Positions 23,917 to 25,690 of a stretch of DNA of 25,690 nucleotides are shown one piece after another. The first letter of the stretch is position 1. The number at the start of each line of letters is the position of its first letter. The position numbers were made by a program, and so were the translations under genes. Origin of the DNA: CF-161 sp035259145 (lineage in GTDB: Bacteria; Chloroflexota; Dormibacteria; Dormibacterales; Dormibacteraceae). Under the pieces are notes generated by a model. It was not told where the DNA came from and ran no database searches. It saw only the letters and a list, made by a program, of their open reading frames with translations. Location of the stretch: contig DATFWQ010000231.1 of assembly GCA_035259145.1 (NCBI GenBank), positions 1 through 25,690 on the forward strand, read 5' to 3'.

Positions 23917-24594
23917 TCAGCTCTCGGAGGGGTCGAACCGATACCCGGCGCCCCGCAGCGTGGTCCAGGGGTCGGCGGTCCCGGCCGCCACGAGCTTGCG
24001 GCGGAGCCGGCTGATGTAAGCCTCTACCAGGTTCTGGCTGGAGTCCGCGTCCCAGTCCCACACGTTGTCCAGCACCTGATCTCTGGTCAGCACCAGGCCG
24101 CGGTGGAGCATGAAGAACTCAAGGACCGCGTATTCCTTGGCGGTCAGCCCGATAGCGCAGTTTCCAACAGTCAGCCTTCGGGCGCCGGTGTCGAGCAGGA
24201 TCGACCCCGCCCTCAGGATTGCCGTCCGGTCGGGGAGGTCGCGCCGGGTCAGGGCCCGGATGCGGGCGGCCAGCTCCTTGAGGGCAAATGGCTTGGCCAG
24301 GTAGTCGTCCGCACCGGCGTCGAGTCCCTGCACACGGTCATCCACCGCGGTGAGCCCGGTCAGCATAAGGATGCGCGATCCCACCCGCCGCCGCCGCAGC
24401 GTCCGCGCGACCTCGTAGCCGTCGCGCCCTGGGAGCATCACATCGAGCACGATGACGTCGTAGGCGGCTGCCTGCGCGGCGGCGAGCGCCTCCAGGCCGT
24501 CGCCGACCGTGTCCACCGCCATGCCCAGCTCCCGAAGCCCCCGCCGCAGGCTGCCGGCCACCTGCTCGTCATCCTCGACGATCAGGACTCTCAT
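23917..24594 (-). CDS. OmpR/PhoB-family response regulator
   Basis: 225 aa from the ATG at 24594. The receiver domain has VEDDE (acidic pair near 8-9), the phosphorylated Asp51 in VIVLDVMLPGRDGYE, a Thr in MLTGLTA and the Lys in DYLAKPFALKELAARIR. The winged-helix DNA-binding domain covers about 128-222 (LTAKEYAVLEFFMLHRGLVL, ISRLRRKL, LRGAGYRFD). It is encoded immediately upstream of its cognate kinase and divergent from the DUF1800 gene. No Shine-Dalgarno precedes the ATG. A TACTAA box 11 nt upstream (24606-24611, minus strand) might be a -10 element of a leaderless transcript. Confidence 0.93.
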   Translation of the reverse strand: MRVLIVEDDEQVAGSLRRGLRELGMAVDTVGDGLEALAAAQAAAYDVIVLDVMLPGRDGYEVARTLRRRRVGSRILMLTGLTAVDDRVQGLDAGADDYLAKPFALKELAARIRALTRRDLPDRTAILRAGSILLDTGARRLTVGNCAIGLTAKEYAVLEFFMLHRGLVLTRDQVLDNVWDWDADSSQNLVEAYISRLRRKLVAAGTADPWTTLRGAGYRFDPSES

Positions 24595-24677
24595 CGACAG
24601 GCAGATTAGTAGTCCTGCGCCGTGATTGGTCGGGTTTCAGGGAGCGTTCAGACAGCAGCCCTAGGCTCTGAGCCGGG

Positions 24678-25690
24678 ATGCCACCGATGGACCTGCTCAA
24701 ACGCCGGCCCACACGCCGGGCCGTCCTCGCGGCCGCGGTGGCTGCCGGGGCCGGCAGCGCCGCGCTAGGCGTCCTGACCAGCCGCGCCTGGCGGCCGTTC
24801 CCCGCCGACCGGAGCAGTGGCGGCTGGCCCTCGCCACTGCACACGGAGCGGGGCCGTCTGGCTCAGCTCCTGCGCCGCGCCACGTTCGGCGTCACTCAGG
24901 AAGCAATGGAGCAGGGGCTGCAAGACGGCTTTGACAGCACCGTCGACCGGCTCATGGAGCGGAGTGCCGAACCCGCCGGCCTGATCTCGCCGTCCGACCC
25001 GGCGCAGGGATCGACGCTGGCACTGAACGACCTCCAGCACTGGTGGCTGCGCCAGATGCTGAGCACACCGGCGCCGTTCGTCGAGCGCATGACCCTCTTC
25101 TGGCATGGTCACTTCACGACCGAGTACCAGAAGGTGGGGTATGGAAGTCCCTTCATCTACTGGCAGAACCTGACCTGGCGCAGACTGCGCCTGGCTCGCC
25201 TGGGACCGATGCTGCGTGAAGTCACCATCGACCCCGCCATGCTCCAGTACCTGGACCTGAGCGGCAGCGACGCCAGCGACCCCGATGAGCCGCCGAACGA
25301 GAACTACGCCAGGGAGCTCATGGAGCTCTTCACAATGGGGCCGGGCGCCTACTCCGAGGCTGATGTGAAGGCAGCAGCGCGCGCCCTGGCCGGGTGGTCG
25401 ACGCCTCCACCCAACGCCACGGTCGACGTCGTGGTGGACGAGCAGAGCCAGGCCACCGAGCCGGTCGATGTCTGGTCGCAGCCATTGACAGGTGTCTTCG
25501 ACCCAGGAGCGGCTTATAGCCGCAAGGTGACCTTCCTGGGCAGAACCGGCCGGCTCGGCCTCGACAAGGTGATCGACCAGATCCTGGCCCAGCCGGCCAC
25601 GGCGCCATTCATCGTCCGCAAGCTGTGGCGCCACTTCCTATCCCCCGCGCCCGCCGCCGACGCCGTGCGCCGGCTGGCGGGTGCGTTTCG
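24678..25690 (+). CDS. DUF1800 family protein with Tat signal (runs off right edge)
   Basis: The frame is open from the ATG at 24678 (an alternative ATG is at 24687) to the end of the window, over 337 codons. A twin-arginine signal is at the start: KRRPTRRAVLAAAVAAGAG, hydrophobic to about residue 33. It is followed by the DUF1800 hallmarks LAQLLRRATFGVTQEAMEQG, MTLFWHGHFTTE, MLQYLDLSGS and NENYARELMELFTMGPG. Known members are ~450-600 aa and usually lie beside a DUF1501 gene, which would be to the right of this window. The protein is exported folded, possibly with a bound cofactor; the family's reaction is not established. It is divergent from the OmpR-type regulator, 83 bp away, which may control it. 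Confidence 0.9.
   Translation, partial: MPPMDLLKRRPTRRAVLAAAVAAGAGSAALGVLTSRAWRPFPADRSSGGWPSPLHTERGRLAQLLRRATFGVTQEAMEQGLQDGFDSTVDRLMERSAEPAGLISPSDPAQGSTLALNDLQHWWLRQMLSTPAPFVERMTLFWHGHFTTEYQKVGYGSPFIYWQNLTWRRLRLARLGPMLREVTIDPAMLQYLDLSGSDASDPDEPPNENYARELMELFTMGPGAYSEADVKAAARALAGWSTPPPNATVDVVVDEQSQATEPVDVWSQPLTGVFDPGAAYSRKVTFLGRTGRLGLDKVIDQILAQPATAPFIVRKLWRHFLSPAPAADAVRRLAGAF

Overview
High-GC bacterial DNA with short intergenic gaps, several two-component systems of the actinobacterial/Chloroflexi type, drug-exporter-style ABC operons and a Tat-exported DUF1800 protein. This fits a terrestrial Chloroflexota or actinobacterial genome. No rRNA or other phylogenetic marker is present, so the phylum call is inference. 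I found no tRNA, rRNA or CRISPR array.

Layout. 1-113: start of an ICMT-like membrane methyltransferase, running off the left edge. 391-1352: a decayed IS256-family transposase abutting the 3' end of a soluble PAS-GAF histidine kinase with no response regulator beside it. 3249-6065: an alpha/beta hydrolase and a secreted BNR/Asp-box (sialidase-fold) protein, with a MazF-toxin C-terminal remnant between them. 6281-6568: C-terminal remnant of an acyl-CoA synthetase. 6762-10498: an operon of membrane histidine kinase, NarL-type regulator, 12-codon leader ORF, ABC ATPase and ABC-2 permease. 10605-10982: a broken YVTN beta-propeller gene carrying a dispersed repeat.

10990-15858 is the most distinctive part, an apparent chromate/oxyanion-response island. 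One arm reads leftward: ChrB C-domain protein, YVTN propeller, small membrane protein, and a DoxX/DoxD-like membrane protein that looks frameshifted. The divergent arm reads rightward: ChrB N-domain protein and a second ChrB C-domain protein. Between the arms lie an AT-rich palindrome and a hairpin. An MFS exporter converges on the left arm, and no ChrA-type chromate transporter is visible.

16009-19954: a catalase C-terminal remnant, a small ORF, and a TetR / ABC ATPase / double ABC-2 permease operon whose regulator has a clear inverted-repeat operator at its start codon. 20210-21223: a stand-alone ClpC-N-domain protein without AAA+ modules. 21614-24594: a histidine-phosphatase protein and an OmpR-type response regulator / HAMP histidine kinase pair. 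24678 to the right edge: a Tat-signal DUF1800 protein.

Two themes recur. First, truncated gene remnants are common (IS256 transposase, MazF, acyl-CoA synthetase, YVTN, catalase), which suggests repeated insertion and deletion. Second, a dispersed GC-rich hairpin repeat is present in three copies, two of which lie inside coding sequence.
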